From Fibrobacter sp. (GTDB lineage Bacteria > Fibrobacterota > Fibrobacteria > Fibrobacterales > Fibrobacteraceae): DNA of 6,490 nucleotides. Shown piece by piece: positions 5,972 to 6,490 of the stretch (its first letter is position 1; each line of letters opens with the position of its first letter). The stretch lies in contig JAFWRL010000294.1 of NCBI GenBank assembly GCA_017520105.1, forward strand, positions 1 to 6,490, written 5' to 3'. The notes beneath the pieces are model-generated. The model did not search any database. It saw nothing but the letters and a program-made list of their open reading frames with translations, and was not told where the DNA came from. A program made the position numbers and the translations under genes.

Positions 5972-6490
5972 ATGTCCAAGATCGAAACTCTTTGCATTCA
6001 GGGCGGTTGGCAGCCGAAAAACGGCGAACCGCGCGTTCTCCCCATCTACCAGAGCACCACGTTCAAGTACGAAACGACCAACGACATGGCCGACTTGTTC
6101 GACTTGAAGGCTTCGGGCTACTTCTACACCCGTCTGCAGAACCCGACTAACGACGCCGTCGCCAATAAGATTGCCGCTCTCGAAGGCGGTGTCGCCGCCA
6201 TGCTCACGAGTTCCGGTCAGGCTGCTAACTTCTACGCCGTTTTCAACATCTGCGAATCCGGCGACCACTTCATCAGCACTTCCGCTATTTACGGTGGTAC
6301 GAGCAACCTCTTCTCTGTCACGATGAAGAAGCTCGGCATCGAATGCACGTTCGTTGACCAGGACGCCAGCGACGAAGAAATTGAAAAGGCTTTCCGCCCG
6401 AACACCAAATGCTTCTTCGGCGAAACGGTTGCAAACCCGGCAGGCAAGGTGCTCGACCTCAAGCGCTTCGCTGACATCGCCCACAAGCAC
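5972..6490 (+). CDS. metY: O-acetylhomoserine sulfhydrylase (aminocarboxypropyltransferase), 5' part
   Basis: The first 173 residues of a PLP-dependent Cys/Met-metabolism enzyme that makes homocysteine from O-acetylhomoserine and sulfide in the cytoplasm. The N-terminus follows the MetY pattern: VLPIYQSTTF (22-31), DLFDLK (41-46), GYFYTRLQNPTND (49-61), ALEGGVAAMLTSSGQAA (69-85), YGGTSNLF (107-114), KLGIECTFVD (120-129), FGETVANP (149-156) and DIAHKH at the edge. Tyr52 and Arg54 in the YTR motif contact the cofactor phosphate in this family. The PLP-binding lysine, expected near residue 205-210, lies beyond the window, so about 40% of the usual 420-430 residues is seen. The ADLFDLKASGYFYTR segment points to MetY rather than cystathionine gamma-synthase, which has a shorter N-terminus. 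The start has a good ribosome site and is transcribed away from the other genes. Confidence 0.9.
   Translation, partial: MSKIETLCIQGGWQPKNGEPRVLPIYQSTTFKYETTNDMADLFDLKASGYFYTRLQNPTNDAVANKIAALEGGVAAMLTSSGQAANFYAVFNICESGDHFISTSAIYGGTSNLFSVTMKKLGIECTFVDQDASDEEIEKAFRPNTKCFFGETVANPAGKVLDLKRFADIAHKH

Noticed and set aside
5966..6490. Minus-strand frame open to the right edge
   Set aside because: Antisense shadow of metY, whose plus-strand frame matches the MetY family throughout.

Overview
The window reads like a Fibrobacter-type bacterium (Gram-negative, anaerobic, fibre-degrading lineage). The main clue is a pair of predicted lipoproteins with long tetraserine linkers and near-identical signal peptides (Ser-Phe-Ala-Phe-Tyr at residues 12-16 and the lipid cysteine at residue 20 in both), a style common in Fibrobacter exported proteins. 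A TonB-dependent receptor confirms an outer membrane. The genus is inferred from protein style, not from a marker gene.

Layout: four genes lie on the minus strand and one on the plus strand. Read in the minus direction from the right: (a) a 387-residue lipoprotein of unknown function with a serine-rich stretch and a clearly duplicated domain (5731-4568); (b) 31 bases later, a ten-helix EamA/DMT-type transporter (4536-3574); (c) a promoter followed by a cobalamin riboswitch with a recognisable P1 stem, GCCGCTGTAA core and B12 box (3515-3330); (d) a BtuB-like TonB-dependent receptor (3296-1209); (e) 71 bases later, a lipoprotein with a 15-block tetraserine stalk and a beta-propeller domain, cut by the left edge (1137-1). 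On the plus strand, diverging from (a), the first 173 residues of an O-acetylhomoserine sulfhydrylase (MetY) begin at 5972 and run off the right edge.

The core of the window is (c)-(e). In this reading it is a B12-repressed uptake operon in which an outer-membrane cobalamin transporter is paired with a surface propeller lipoprotein. This matches the BtuB-BtuG arrangement known from gut Bacteroides, but with an unusually long, repetitive serine/lysine stalk between the lipid anchor and the propeller. The riboswitch and the receptor family are read directly from sequence motifs. The BtuG-like role of the propeller protein is inferred from fold pattern, lipoprotein signal and position. Genes (a), (b) and metY show no demonstrated link to cobalamin, although MetY supplies homocysteine, the substrate of methionine synthases including the B12-dependent type.
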